NCBI GenBank assembly: GCA_963804245.1
Contig: CAWDPQ010000007.1
Span: 62,001 to 126,000 of the forward strand
Length of the DNA stretch: 64,000 nucleotides
Direction of reading: 5' to 3'
Source: CAWDPQ01 sp963804245
GTDB taxonomy: Bacteria > Acidobacteriota > Vicinamibacteria > Vicinamibacterales > 2-12-FULL-66-21
Shown here: piece by piece, positions 36,944 through 45,515 of the stretch
How the letters are laid out: the number at the start of each line of letters is the position of its first letter
Position numbering within the stretch: position 1 is the first letter of the stretch
The notes under the pieces: generated by a model
The model's database searches: none
What the model saw: the letters and a program-made list of their open reading frames with translations, nothing else
Told to the model about the DNA's origin: nothing
Made by a program: the position numbers and the translations under genes

Positions 36944-37402
36944 TCAGAGGCCGAATTGGCGGAAGTGATGGTCCATGTGGAGGTAACCCCACCGCTGCCA
37001 CTCGGCCCGGGACAGATGGCCGAAGATCGGATGGGGGTACCACGCAAAGTCCGGGGGTGCGTCGCAAAACTGCTTCAACAGCGCTTCGAGCTCCTGCCGG
37101 TCGCGCTCGAAGTGCAGTGGCTTCGTTCCGTTGATTGTGGCGTCGACTTCCGGAATCGTCTTCACGCCAGAAGGCCAGCGCATCGGCGCTCGAAGGGCGA
37201 CCCATTTCAGTACAGTCCGGCTGAACGGCGTGGCGACGCTGGCAGCCGGCCGCTCCCCCAGAGCCAGCCTGAACGAGTCGCTCAGATGACAAATCATCTG
37301 GTGCGCGTCCATCTTTCCCCACATCCGTACCGTATCCGGAGTCAGGCGCTGCAAGCGATCGAGCAGTTCCCTGCGTGCCGCGAGATCCGTCAGAGTTTTC
37401 AC
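36944..37402 (-). CDS. DUF1569 / DinB-like protein
   Basis: A 152-residue helical protein matching DUF1569: start KTLTDLAARRELLDRLQRL, the metal-type His in KMDAHQMICHLSDSFRLALG and a final HMDHHFRQFGL. The DinB-like fold often binds divalent metal through three His residues. Substrates are unknown, though thiol-transfer roles occur in relatives. GTG 37402 gives the usual N-terminus; TTG 37411 is an alternative. It precedes the tricorn-like gene by 53 bp on the same strand. Confidence 0.78.
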   Translation of the reverse strand: MKTLTDLAARRELLDRLQRLTPDTVRMWGKMDAHQMICHLSDSFRLALGERPAASVATPFSRTVLKWVALRAPMRWPSGVKTIPEVDATINGTKPLHFERDRQELEALLKQFCDAPPDFAWYPHPIFGHLSRAEWQRWGYLHMDHHFRQFGL

Positions 37403-37438
37403 TGGGCTCAATGGGAGTCACTCACTGGGGGTCACTCG

Positions 37439-37473
37439 GGGGTCAGATCTTGTTTCTTGCACGTTTGTCCTCT
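37439..37473 (+). repeat. Family 2 repeat, single arm
   Basis: The 26-bp arm beginning GGGGTCAGATCTTGTTTCTT, followed by TTGTCCTCT, is identical to the left end of the complete element at 24023. The second arm is absent, so this is a solo or decayed copy upstream of the small membrane protein gene. Confidence 0.85.
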
Positions 37474-37570
37474 TCGGAAGACACACGGCCCCGCGAACGA
37501 GATGGAATATTACTCGCGTGGGTCGCGAAACCGCACCGAAACCTTGCCTCCTCATACTGGTGTAGTGCGC

Positions 37571-37792
37571 ATGGAACTACTCACCGTCTTCGGCGGGATC
37601 GCTCTCCTCCTCATCGTCGCCGTCTCCGCATTCAGGAGCACGAACGGCGACCGGGCATCGCGGCGCCGGGGTGGAAACGACACGGGCGTCGACAGCTGGT
37701 CGTTTACCGACGGCGGCAGCAGCGACTGCAGCGCCGATATGGGCGGCTGCGACGGCGGCGGTGATGGGGGTGGTGGCGGTGGTGGTGACTGA
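37571..37792 (+). CDS. Small single-pass membrane protein with Gly/Asp-rich tail
   Basis: A 73-residue protein: one N-terminal transmembrane helix (LLTVFGGIALLLIVAVSAF), a short basic stretch, then a Ser/Asp/Cys/Gly tail ending in a run of glycines and Asp (SSDCSADMGGCDGGGDGGGG). Similar short proteins with Cys-Gly-rich tails are frequent in environmental genomes and have no assigned role. The start, ATG 37571, has no clear Shine-Dalgarno sequence. I have modest confidence that it is expressed. Confidence 0.5.
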   Translation: MELLTVFGGIALLLIVAVSAFRSTNGDRASRRRGGNDTGVDSWSFTDGGSSDCSADMGGCDGGGDGGGGGGGD

Positions 37793-37835
37793 CCAGACGG
37801 CTCCGAGACCCTCGGCACGCTCCTCGCAACGCGAG

Positions 37836-37856
37836 AAAAGGGGACAGTCCCCTTTT
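37836..37856 (+). repeat. Palindrome of the AAAAGGGGACAGTC family (family 3)
   Basis: AAAAGGGGACAGTCCCCTTT followed by T is a 9-bp perfect stem with three-base centre. A larger relative sits at 46395-46462. It lies 20 bases upstream of the start of the next small gene, partly in its leader. Confidence 0.85.
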
Positions 37857-37876
37857 CCGCCAGGAGGGCGGACGCG

Positions 37877-38024
37877 ATGATTCGCAAGCTCAGCTCGGGT
37901 GAATATCGACTGTATTCTCGCAAGCCGAACCCGAAAACAGGCAAACGTCGAAATCTAGGAACGTTCAAAAGCCGGGCGGCGGCCGAGAACACGAACGCGC
38001 CGTGCAGTCTTCAAGCGCCACTAG
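37877..38024 (+). CDS. Conserved ~48-residue protein, two frameshifts
   Basis: The start MIRKLSSGEYRLYSRKPNPK, then TGKRRNLGTFKSRAAAE, matches a small basic protein found across many bacterial phyla that normally ends EKHERAVQFFKRH. Restoring a G after AA near 37990 and a T near 38009 gives exactly that ending, with TAG at 38022-38024. Without those corrections the frame runs on to 38170 with an unrelated tail. AGGAGGGC precedes ATG 37877. The high charge suggests nucleic-acid binding, but no function is known. Confidence 0.75.
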
Positions 38025-38125
38025 GTTCCATCTGGCGTGCGCAGCCGTCAGGTGACCCAGCGATTTGTGAGCCTCTCGCGACCCAGCGCGCCTTCCGTGC
38101 ATATGGACAACCCCCGGCGATCTGC

Positions 38126-38150
38126 AAAAGGGCCGGCTTTCGCCGGCCCC
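38126..38150 (-). terminator. Intrinsic terminator of nrdJ
   Basis: On the minus strand GGGCCGGC, GAAA loop and GCCGGCCC form an 8-bp perfect stem followed directly by TTTT. It lies about 60 bases after the nrdJ stop codon. Confidence 0.8.
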
Positions 38151-38207
38151 CGAGCCCTGAGCTTCCCTAGCTCTTGACTTCGAACCGAGATTAGCGCGGA
38201 CTGAAAA

Positions 38208-41029
38208 CTACGCGCAGCCGCTCGTCGTCCCGCAGTTGGCGCACTTGTAGCACGACCCGCTGCGGACCATGATCGACCCGCACGTCGAGCACGGCGGGGC
38301 GTCCTCCTGGTTCTGTATCGCCGCGAACGACGACGTCTGCTTCGACGTGATGACGGCGGTCGGCGATGCCCCGGCGGCGGCGGCGACATCGAGCGGCAGC
38401 TGCTCCGGCGAGACGACGTAGTCCTCGCGGTTGTTCACGCCGGCCCGGTACTGCGCGTCCTGCGACAGGAACTTCGTCGCCATCCAACGGAAGATGTAGT
38501 CGACGATCGACTTCGCGAAGCGGACGTCCGGGTTCTTCGTCATCCCCGACGGCTCGAAGCGGACGTGGCTGAACTTGTCGACCAAATCCTGCAGCGGCAC
38601 GCCGTATTGCAGCGCGTAGGAAATCGCCTGCGCGAAGGCGTCGGCGAATCCGGAGATCGTCGAGCCCTCCTTCGCCATGACGATGAAGATCTCGCCCGGG
38701 AGACCATCTTCGTAGAGCCCGACGGTGATGTAGCCCTCGTGACCGGCGATGTCGAACTTGTGCGTGATGGCGTTGCGCTCGTCTGGCAGCCGTCGCCGAC
38801 GCGGCGCTTCGGCCACAGCGGCGCTGGTGCCAACGCCCGGACTACTTTGTCTTTTGATGTGTTCAGCGGCTGCGTGCGCTTGGAGCCGTCGCGATAGATC
38901 GATACCGCCTTCGCCCCGAGCCGCCACGAATCGATGTAGGCCTGCTCGATCTCCTCGATCGTCGCTTCCTTCGGCACGTTGACCGTCTTCGAGATCGCGC
39001 CGGAGAGGAACGGCTGTGTGGCGCCGACCATCTTGATGTGGCCCATGTAGTGGATCGAACGCACGCCACGCGCCGGCTTGAAGGCGCAATCGAACACCGG
39101 CAGGTGCGAATCCTTGATGTGCGGCGCCCCTTCGATGGTCTCGTGCTCGTCGATGTACTCGACGATTTCCTTGACCTGCGTCTGGCTGTAGCCGAGCTTG
39201 GCGAGTGCCATCGGCACGGTCTGGTTGACGATCTTCATCAACCCGCCGCCGACCAGCTTCTTGTACTTCACCAAGGCGATATCGGGCTCCACGCCGGTCG
39301 TATCGCAATCCATCATGAACCCGATGGTCCCGGTCGGTGCGAGCACGGTCGCCTGCGCGTTGCGGAAACCGTGCTGCTCGCCCATCTCGATGACTTCGTC
39401 CCAGACGGTCTTGGCCGCCTCCATCAGTTCCTTCGGGACATGGGTCTTGTCGATGTCCTTCAGCGCTGCGCGGTGCTTGCGCATCACGCGCAGGAACGGT
39501 TCCCGGTTCTTCTCGTAGCCGGCAAACGGGCCGCCGTGATCGCGAGCGATCTTGGACGACTGCGCGTAGGCGGCGCCGTGCATGACCGCGGTGATCGCCG
39601 CGGCATAATCGCGACCGGCCACGCTGTCGTACGGCAGGCCGCGTGACATGAGCAGCGCACCGAGGTTCGCGTAACCGAGACCGAGCGGACGGTAGTCGTG
39701 GCTGTTCCTGGCAATCGCCGGCGTCGGATAGCTCGAGTTATCGACCAGGATCTCCTGTGCCGTGATCATCGTCCGGCACGCGGCCTCGAAAGAGAGCGCA
39801 TCGAGCTCGCCGTCTTCCTGCACGAACTTCATCAGGTTGATCGATGACAGATTGCACGCCGAGTCGTCCAGGAACATGTATTCCGAGCAGGGATTGCTCG
39901 CGTTGATCCGCGCCGTGTTCGGACAGGTGTGCCAATCGTTGACCGTCGTGTCGAATTGCAGGCCCGGATCGCCGCAGATCCACGTCGCCTCGGCGATCCG
40001 GCGCATGACGTCGCGCGCTTTGTAGGTGTCCATCATCTCGCCGGTGAGAACCGCGCGTGTCTGCCAATCACCGTCGTCCATGACCGCACGCATGAATTCG
40101 TCGGTCACGCGCACGCTGTTGTTCGAGTTCTGGAAGAACACCGAAGCGTAAGCCGGGCCGGTGAACGAACCGTCGTAACCGGCATCGATGAGCGCCCAGG
40201 CCTTCTTCTCTTCCTCGACCTTGCAGTTGATGAACTCTTCGACGTCCGGGTGGTCGGCGTTGAGGATGACCATCTTGGCCGCCCGCCGCGTCTTGCCGCC
40301 CGACTTGATGACGCCGGCAAACGCGTCGAAACCCTTCATGAAAGACACCGGCCCGGATGCCGTGCCGCCTCCGGCCAGCAGCTCGCGCGACGATCGGATC
40401 GTCGACAGGTTCGAGCCGGTGCCGGAGCCGTACTTGAAGAGCATGCCTTCGGTCTTCGCCAGGCCGAGGATCGACTCCATCGTGTCCTGCACCGAATTGA
40501 TGAAGCAGGCCGAGCACTGAGGATGCTTCTCGAAGCCGACGTTGAACCAGACCGGACTGTTGAAGGCGGCCTTCTGATAGACGAGCAGGTGTTTCAAGTC
40601 GTCGCTGAACGCCTGGAGGTCGTCGTCGCTCGCGAAGTAGCTCTGCTTCTTCGCCCAGGCAGTAATGGTGTCGACGACACGGCCAACCAGCTGTTTGACG
40701 CTCCGCTCGCGGTCCGGAGTGCCGATGACGCCGCGGAAATACTTGGAAACAACGATATTGGTCGCCTGTTGCGACCAGAATCGCGGGATTTCCACATCGC
40801 GCTGCTCGAAGACAACCGCTCCCTTTTCATTGCCGATGACGGCCGAGCGCATCTCCCATTCAATCTCGTCGAACGGGTCAATCCCTTCGCGAGTGAAGAA
40901 ACGCTCGTACTCGAGCCCGGGCACGGTCGACACTTCTGCCGACGGGCGGGTAACGGTGGTCTGCGAGCTGGCCGGTTCGACCGACCCCCCCGAGCTCAAA
41001 CCCGAGGCAGCCGCGACGCCTTTTTCCAT
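38208..41029 (-). CDS. nrdJ: Adenosylcobalamin-dependent (class II) ribonucleotide reductase, one frameshift
   Basis: About 940 residues. It converts ribonucleotides to deoxyribonucleotides using coenzyme B12. Landmarks are NSPVWFNVG, HPQCSACFINSVQDTM, the finger-loop region NPCSEYMFLDDSACNLSSIN, RPLGLGYANLGALLM and VLAPTGTIGFMMDCDTTG. A C-terminal zinc-type tail has PPCSTCGSIMVRSG and CYKCANCG, which carries the regenerating cysteines. The frame breaks within 38812-38826 (APAP joins VAEAPRRRRLPDE). Both halves are fully conserved, so an assembly error is likely in this probably essential gene. GGAGGA precedes ATG 41029. NrdR-type boxes lie upstream. Confidence 0.93.
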
Positions 41030-41201
41030 TAGTTCCTCCGACCCGAGCCAATGCCCCGCCCCAGGGCTGATGGCCCGCAAACGAGCAAATGTGATGAGGT
41101 GATGCGCCGGTGGATTGCCTCGAGAGCTGGGAAGTTCTCGCCTCGTCCGCCAACGCGCTTGCCGAAGCGCGCCCCTGATTCCCACGCGCAAGGCGGGCAC
41201 A

Positions 41202-41230
41202 AATATGGACCCTGTTTACAGCGTTGTCAA
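41202..41230 (-). promoter_or_regulatory. Putative sigma70-type promoter of nrdJ
   Basis: On the minus strand a perfect TTGACA (41230-41225) and CATATT (41207-41202) are separated by 17 bases. The transcription start would lie near 41195, giving a ~165-base leader before ATG 41029. The element immediately follows the two NrdR-like boxes. Confidence 0.6.
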
Positions 41231-41238
41231 GGCCAGAT

Positions 41239-41286
41239 CCACTAGATATTGTGTCGGAATTTTAGGGCAGGCGCAATATGTGGGCT
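41239..41286. promoter_or_regulatory. Tandem NrdR-box-like sites upstream of nrdJ
   Basis: CCACTAGATATTGTGT at 41239-41254 matches the NrdR consensus acaCwAtATaTwGtgt closely. GCGCAATATGTGGGCT at 41271-41286 is a weaker second copy. Their centres are 32 bp apart, the three-helical-turn spacing typical of paired NrdR boxes. The pair begins nine bases upstream of the -35 element. Confidence 0.7.
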
Positions 41287-41365
41287 ATGGGGTGTAAGTC
41301 GTTGGTCGTCAATCGATAGTCGTCACTGGCCGAGCTGGGAGTTCGTCCGGGCTAGTGGCCGCCGA

Positions 41366-41938
41366 CTACCCCTGCAGCTCTTTGGCTAGGGTTTCAGCTT
41401 TGTCCGCGAGCTCGAGCGCATATTCGAACTTCGAGTCCCGAATGGCGCCCTCGGCCCCTTCGATGAATTGCTTCGCCTGATCGTAGGCCTTGCGTCGTTC
41501 GGCGCTCAGCTTTCGATAGTCCACGCGGCGGAGAAGCCCGTTGGCGCGGCCGATGATGTCGCGGATCTGGCGTTCTGCCTGCGCGCCATCGGCGGTCCGG
41601 GCCGTCCGCAGCGGGGGCACCGTGGGCGTGGGCTGCGCTGCGGCGTTTGCCGCCGGCTCTGTGGCCGTTTCCGGGGGCTTGGCCTCGGACTTCGGCTGCG
41701 CCGGCTCGCGGGTCGTGGGACGCGGTCGTGCCGGCGGAAGCGTCGGAGTCGTCGGCAGTTCGCCGACCGGTTCGAGTTGTGGGGTCTGCGGCGGGAGCAC
41801 CGCCTCCACCACCCGCGGCGGCACGGGGGGGACCTCCAGCGGCGGCCGCGGCTCCTGAGTCTGCGCCCGCGTCGCCGCGCAGGCGGACGACAAGGCTATC
41901 AACGCCGAGAGGGCGAGAGCGGTTGCCAGTTGCTGCAT
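41366..41938 (-). CDS. Proline-rich lipoprotein with C-terminal helical domain
   Basis: A 190-residue predicted lipoprotein: the signal peptide (QLATALALSALIALSSAC) ends at a lipobox with Cys20. A long Pro/Thr/Glu-rich linker covers about residues 28-110 and could span the periplasm. The C-terminal ~75 residues (ERQIRDIIGRANGLLRRVDY, AEGAIRDSKFEYALELADKA) look like a helical repeat hairpin. No function is known. It follows the histidine kinase gene by 31 bp on the same strand and may share its transcript. Confidence 0.75.
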   Translation of the reverse strand: MQQLATALALSALIALSSACAATRAQTQEPRPPLEVPPVPPRVVEAVLPPQTPQLEPVGELPTTPTLPPARPRPTTREPAQPKSEAKPPETATEPAANAAAQPTPTVPPLRTARTADGAQAERQIRDIIGRANGLLRRVDYRKLSAERRKAYDQAKQFIEGAEGAIRDSKFEYALELADKAETLAKELQG

Positions 41939-41969
41939 GGCGTCCTCTCATTTTACTCGCCCCGGGCGA

Positions 41970-43811
41970 TTATGCCTGGGGAAACATCAATCGAAATCGC
42001 GTGCCGTGCCCGGGAGTCGACTGCACTTCGACCTCTCCGTCATGCAACTGGACGATGCGGTAGACCATCGAGAGGCCGATGCCGCTGCCTTCCTTCTTGG
42101 TCGTGAAATACAGGTCGAAGATACGCGAGAGATGGTCGGGCGGTATGCCCACGCCGGTGTCCTCCACGTCCACGACGACGCGCCCGCGATCGTCCGCGCG
42201 GCAGCTGATTTTCAGCGCGCCACCGGTCGGCATCGCCTGGCAGGCATTGATGGCCAGGTTGAGGAGCGCCTGACCGAGCATGCCCGGGTCGGCATTAATC
42301 TCGGGAAGGTTGGACGGACACTCGGTCTTCACCGCGACCCCACGGGCATCCGCTTCGGGCATCGCCGTCGTCACGACGTCGCTGATGAGCGCTGACAACT
42401 GCACCGGCTGCAGCTTCAATTCATCCGGACGCGCAAACTTGAGGAAGCCGTTGACTACCTCGTCGAGCCGCCGGATCTCGCTCGAAATGATGTGCACGTG
42501 CTTCGAGAGATCGACGCGCGGCCCGACTCCCCCCGGCGGCCCGGCCGGCACAGTGACGACCTCGGGCACTGCCGCCAGCTTCTGCTTCAGAAGCTCGAGA
42601 TGAATCGTCATCGCGTTGAGCGGATTCTTCACTTCGTGAGCCACGCCGGTCATCAGCCGGCCGAGCGCGGCCAGCTTCCGCGAGTAGTTCAGGGTCGAAT
42701 GCACCTGACTCAAGTAGGCCAGATTCCTCGCGACGAGCATGGCCCCAAGGAACCGTCCGTTCGTGTCCTCGATTGCATGCGACATGAGGAGGCGCTCCGG
42801 GCTGTCGGCGGCGCTTCCGGTGGAGAGCGCCAGGGATACGGGTCCCTGCGGTTTCCGGCCGGCCAGCGTCCGCTCCACGAGCTGCCGCGCCGGATGTGAG
42901 GCGGGAAGATCCGGAATGGCCAGAGCGCGCATTGCCGCGTTGCTGAAGATGAGATCGCCGCGCGGGGAAAACAGCGCCACCGCGTCCTCGAGGTTCTCCA
43001 TCACCGACTCGAACTCGGCGCTGCCCCCCGGACGGACGGTAAGTGGGTCGCCCGGATCCGACGAGCTCGCCCGCCCGAGCGCCGCGAGCTGTGCGCTGAC
43101 GGCTTCGAACGAGCTCCCAAGATCCTTGAACTCCCCTTCCGGCAGGTCCAGCCGCACGTCGAGCTCGCCGCGTCCAAGCCGGCTGAGGCCGCTCTGAATC
43201 ACGTGGATGGGCCGCAGCATCCACTGCGCCAGGACCATCGCTACCATCATCGACAGTCCGAGCACCGCGAGCACCGTTCCCGCCGCCGCTTTCAACGCGT
43301 CCTGCAGCTCGTTGCGAACGAGGAGCGGTGAGACGCCGATCCGCACCGAAGCAAACTGCTCGTCGCCAGCGAGGATCGGCTCGGTGATCTCGAAGGTCCT
43401 GTCTGAGTAGACCGCCCGCAGCTGCTCGAGCGCACCCGAGGCGACGATCGGCGCAAAGTTCTCCTGCTCGGGCATCACGGTGCCCTCCTGCGAGGGAAAG
43501 CTATGCGCCACGGCGATGCCCTTGGGATCGACGATGGCCGCGTAGGTGACGTTGCGGGAATAGCCGATGCTCGATTCCAGGATGGAGCGGATGCCGCCAT
43601 CGGCGCGCAGCGCCGCATAGGGATCCGCAGTCGGTGTGGCCACGACTTCGCGTGCGCGCTGGAAAATCGCGCGTGACAGGAGCTCGGCGCGCGACGCCGT
43701 CTCCTGCAGGCTCAACCGGGCGAGCGTCGCGAGATGGTATCCGCTCAGCACGGCTACGATCAGCACCACCAGCGAGGTGACGCCCGCAACCTGTTTCGCC
43801 TTGATGGACAT
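41970..43811 (-). CDS. Membrane sensor histidine kinase, NtrB-like
   Basis: A 613-residue kinase. TM1 is at about 9-30 (VTSLVVLIVAVLSGYHLATL). An extracytoplasmic sensor region runs to about 175, TM2 is AVLGLSMMVAMVLAQWML, and a HAMP and a PAS-like segment (MENLEDAVALFSPRGDLIFS) follow. The phospho-accepting His is in LMTGVAHEVKNPLNAMTIHL. The ATPase has N-box INACQAMP, DTGVGIPP, and GSGIGLSMVYRIV. It very probably phosphorylates the NtrC-like regulator encoded 148 bp upstream on the same strand. The signal sensed is unknown. Confidence 0.9.
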   Translation of the reverse strand: MSIKAKQVAGVTSLVVLIVAVLSGYHLATLARLSLQETASRAELLSRAIFQRAREVVATPTADPYAALRADGGIRSILESSIGYSRNVTYAAIVDPKGIAVAHSFPSQEGTVMPEQENFAPIVASGALEQLRAVYSDRTFEITEPILAGDEQFASVRIGVSPLLVRNELQDALKAAAGTVLAVLGLSMMVAMVLAQWMLRPIHVIQSGLSRLGRGELDVRLDLPEGEFKDLGSSFEAVSAQLAALGRASSSDPGDPLTVRPGGSAEFESVMENLEDAVALFSPRGDLIFSNAAMRALAIPDLPASHPARQLVERTLAGRKPQGPVSLALSTGSAADSPERLLMSHAIEDTNGRFLGAMLVARNLAYLSQVHSTLNYSRKLAALGRLMTGVAHEVKNPLNAMTIHLELLKQKLAAVPEVVTVPAGPPGGVGPRVDLSKHVHIISSEIRRLDEVVNGFLKFARPDELKLQPVQLSALISDVVTTAMPEADARGVAVKTECPSNLPEINADPGMLGQALLNLAINACQAMPTGGALKISCRADDRGRVVVDVEDTGVGIPPDHLSRIFDLYFTTKKEGSGIGLSMVYRIVQLHDGEVEVQSTPGHGTRFRLMFPQA

Positions 43812-43959
43812 CTATGTCACGTGCGATGTGCTACGTGCGATGTGCCTCGTGCTGCTTGTCACGGTCGAGATTCAGCCTCCAGCTTCCAGCTCCCCAAGTT
43901 CCCCAGCTGCCCAACTTCCCCAGTTCCGCAGTTCCGCAGTTCCCCAGCTCCCCCGTTGG
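43812..43959. repeat. Low-complexity spacer between ntrC-like and kinase genes
   Basis: The first half is imperfect GCACGTAGCAC-type units (plus strand CACGTGCGATGTGCTACGTG), related to the array at 20975. The second half is repeats of CCCCAGTTCC / CCCAGCT type. No ORF or terminator is evident, so the two genes may still be co-transcribed. Confidence 0.6.
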
Positions 43960-45375
43960 TTAACTCCTGTTCGCCGTTTCTTCCTTCATCCGGTTCAACT
44001 TGTTGTGCAGCGTCTTGAGACTGATGCCGAGGATCTCCGCGGCCCGGGTCTTGTTGTTCCGCGTGTGATCGAGTGTCAGCAGGATCAAGCGCCGCTCCGC
44101 CTCGTCGACCGTCGTTCCTGGAGACAGTGTGACGGTTGGCAGCGACTCCTCCCCGCGTGACACGAGGACCGGCGGCAGATGTTTCGCCTCGATGAAGTCG
44201 CCCTCGGCCAGGATCGTCGCACGCTCCATGACGTTGCGCAGCTCGCGGATATTGCCGGGCCAGGGGTAGTGCTCCATGAGATACATCGCCTCCTGGTCGA
44301 CCGCGCGAACCGATTTGCCGTTCCGCGCGTTGAACTCGTTGAGAAACTGCTGGACGAGCAGCGGAATGTCCTCCTTGCGATCGCGCAGCGCCGGCAGCTC
44401 GAGGGCGAACACGTTCAGCCGGTAGAACAAGTCTTCGCGCAGTTTACCGGACCGCACCGCGTCCATCGGGTCGCGGTTGGTGGCGGCAATGACCCGCACG
44501 TCCACCGTTTGTTCCTGACGGCCGCCGAGACGCCGGAACGTGCGCTCCTGCAGCACACGCAGCAGCTTCACCTGCGTCGCCGGCATCATCTCGGCTATTT
44601 CATCCAGGAACAGCGTCCCCCGGTGCGCGAGCTCGAAGACGCCGGTCCGGCGATCGTGAGCGCCTGTGAAGGCACCCTTCTCATGACCGAAGATCTCGCT
44701 CTCGAGCAGCGTTTCTGGGATCGCCGCGCAGTTGATGGCGACGAAGGGAAACGATACCCGAGGGCTCAGCTCGTGGATCGTCTGCGCGATGAGCTCCTTC
44801 CCCGTGCCCGACTCCCCCGAAATCAGCACCGAGGCCTGCGTCGGCGCCGCCTGCTCGATCACTCGATATACACTTCGGATCATCGGGCTGTTACCAACAA
44901 TCCGCCCGAAGCTCCCGACCTCGCGGAGCTGTCGCCGCAGCTGCCGTACTTCGCGCAGCGTCTCCTGACGTTCGACCGCCTTGTTCAGGAGGATCTGCAG
45001 CCGCTGCGGATCCACGGGCTTACTCAGGTAGTCGTAGGCGCCGTCCTTGATCGCTTCGACGGCACTCTCGACCGTGCCCTGAGCGGTGAGCAGGATCACC
45101 GTGATGTCCGACAGTTGATCGTGCAACGCGCGCAGAAGGTCGAGCCCGCCCATGCGCGGCATGACCAGATCGCTGACGATGATCGCGGGACGAAACGTGG
45201 TGACTTTCCGGAAAGCCTCTTCGCCGTCCGGCGCTTCTTCCGTGATGAACCCCCAGGCTTGGACCAATTCTGCCAGGCCGCTGCGGGTTGCCGGATCGTC
45301 CTCGACTATCAGCACGCGTTCCGGTTGTGTGGCAGAACCCGTTTGTAGTGTCTCTTCCATCAGCTTTGTAGTCAT
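43960..45375 (-). CDS. Sigma54-dependent response regulator, NtrC family
   Basis: About 471 residues. The receiver (VLIVEDDPATRSGLAELV, phospho-Asp in VSDLVMPRMGG) is followed by the AAA+ domain with Walker A GESGTGKELIAQ, the sigma54-contacting GAFTGA in HEKGAFTGAHDR, Walker B GTLFLDEIAEM and an arginine-finger region. A Fis-type HTH (TRAAEILGISLKTLHNKLNR) ends the protein. It activates RNA polymerase with sigma54. ATG 45375 is chosen; ATG 45360 is an alternative. The cognate kinase gene is next. No sigma54 promoter could be recognised nearby. Confidence 0.92.
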   Translation of the reverse strand: MTTKLMEETLQTGSATQPERVLIVEDDPATRSGLAELVQAWGFITEEAPDGEEAFRKVTTFRPAIIVSDLVMPRMGGLDLLRALHDQLSDITVILLTAQGTVESAVEAIKDGAYDYLSKPVDPQRLQILLNKAVERQETLREVRQLRRQLREVGSFGRIVGNSPMIRSVYRVIEQAAPTQASVLISGESGTGKELIAQTIHELSPRVSFPFVAINCAAIPETLLESEIFGHEKGAFTGAHDRRTGVFELAHRGTLFLDEIAEMMPATQVKLLRVLQERTFRRLGGRQEQTVDVRVIAATNRDPMDAVRSGKLREDLFYRLNVFALELPALRDRKEDIPLLVQQFLNEFNARNGKSVRAVDQEAMYLMEHYPWPGNIRELRNVMERATILAEGDFIEAKHLPPVLVSRGEESLPTVTLSPGTTVDEAERRLILLTLDHTRNNKTRAAEILGISLKTLHNKLNRMKEETANRS

Positions 45376-45515
45376 TCGGTGGTTTCGGTGGTTGTGGTTA
45401 ATGTGTCGACTATGCAGCATACCACCCCTGCGTAAGGATTACACGGTATGAAAATTATCCGGGTTGTCGCGGGTATGGCCATTGCACAGAGGGGTGGAAA
45501 GGTGGCCGTATCCCT

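Larger units (their letters stand above)
41030..41365. other. Non-coding upstream region of nrdJ
   Basis: These 336 bases contain no convincing gene. They hold the putative nrdJ promoter and NrdR boxes (listed separately), a leader of about 165 bases and, near 41290-41365, low-complexity GTCGT-rich sequence after the lipoprotein stop. Confidence 0.6.

Noticed and set aside
36891..37421. N-terminal extension of the tricorn-like protease
   Set aside because: It would cover the DUF1569 gene in another frame and bury the signal peptide that begins at ATG 36890.
39929..41032. 367-codon frame antisense to nrdJ
   Set aside because: Class II ribonucleotide reductase motifs on the minus strand are unambiguous.
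41290..41365. Possible cobalamin riboswitch upstream of the B12-dependent nrdJ
   Set aside because: Only a weak GGCCACTAG box is seen and it lies upstream of the predicted promoter, so it would not be in the leader; no B12 aptamer fold could be built.
45421..45515. Sigma54 promoter upstream of the glycine-zipper lipoprotein
   Set aside because: TGGCCATTGCA looks similar at first sight, but the GG-to-GC spacing is far too short.
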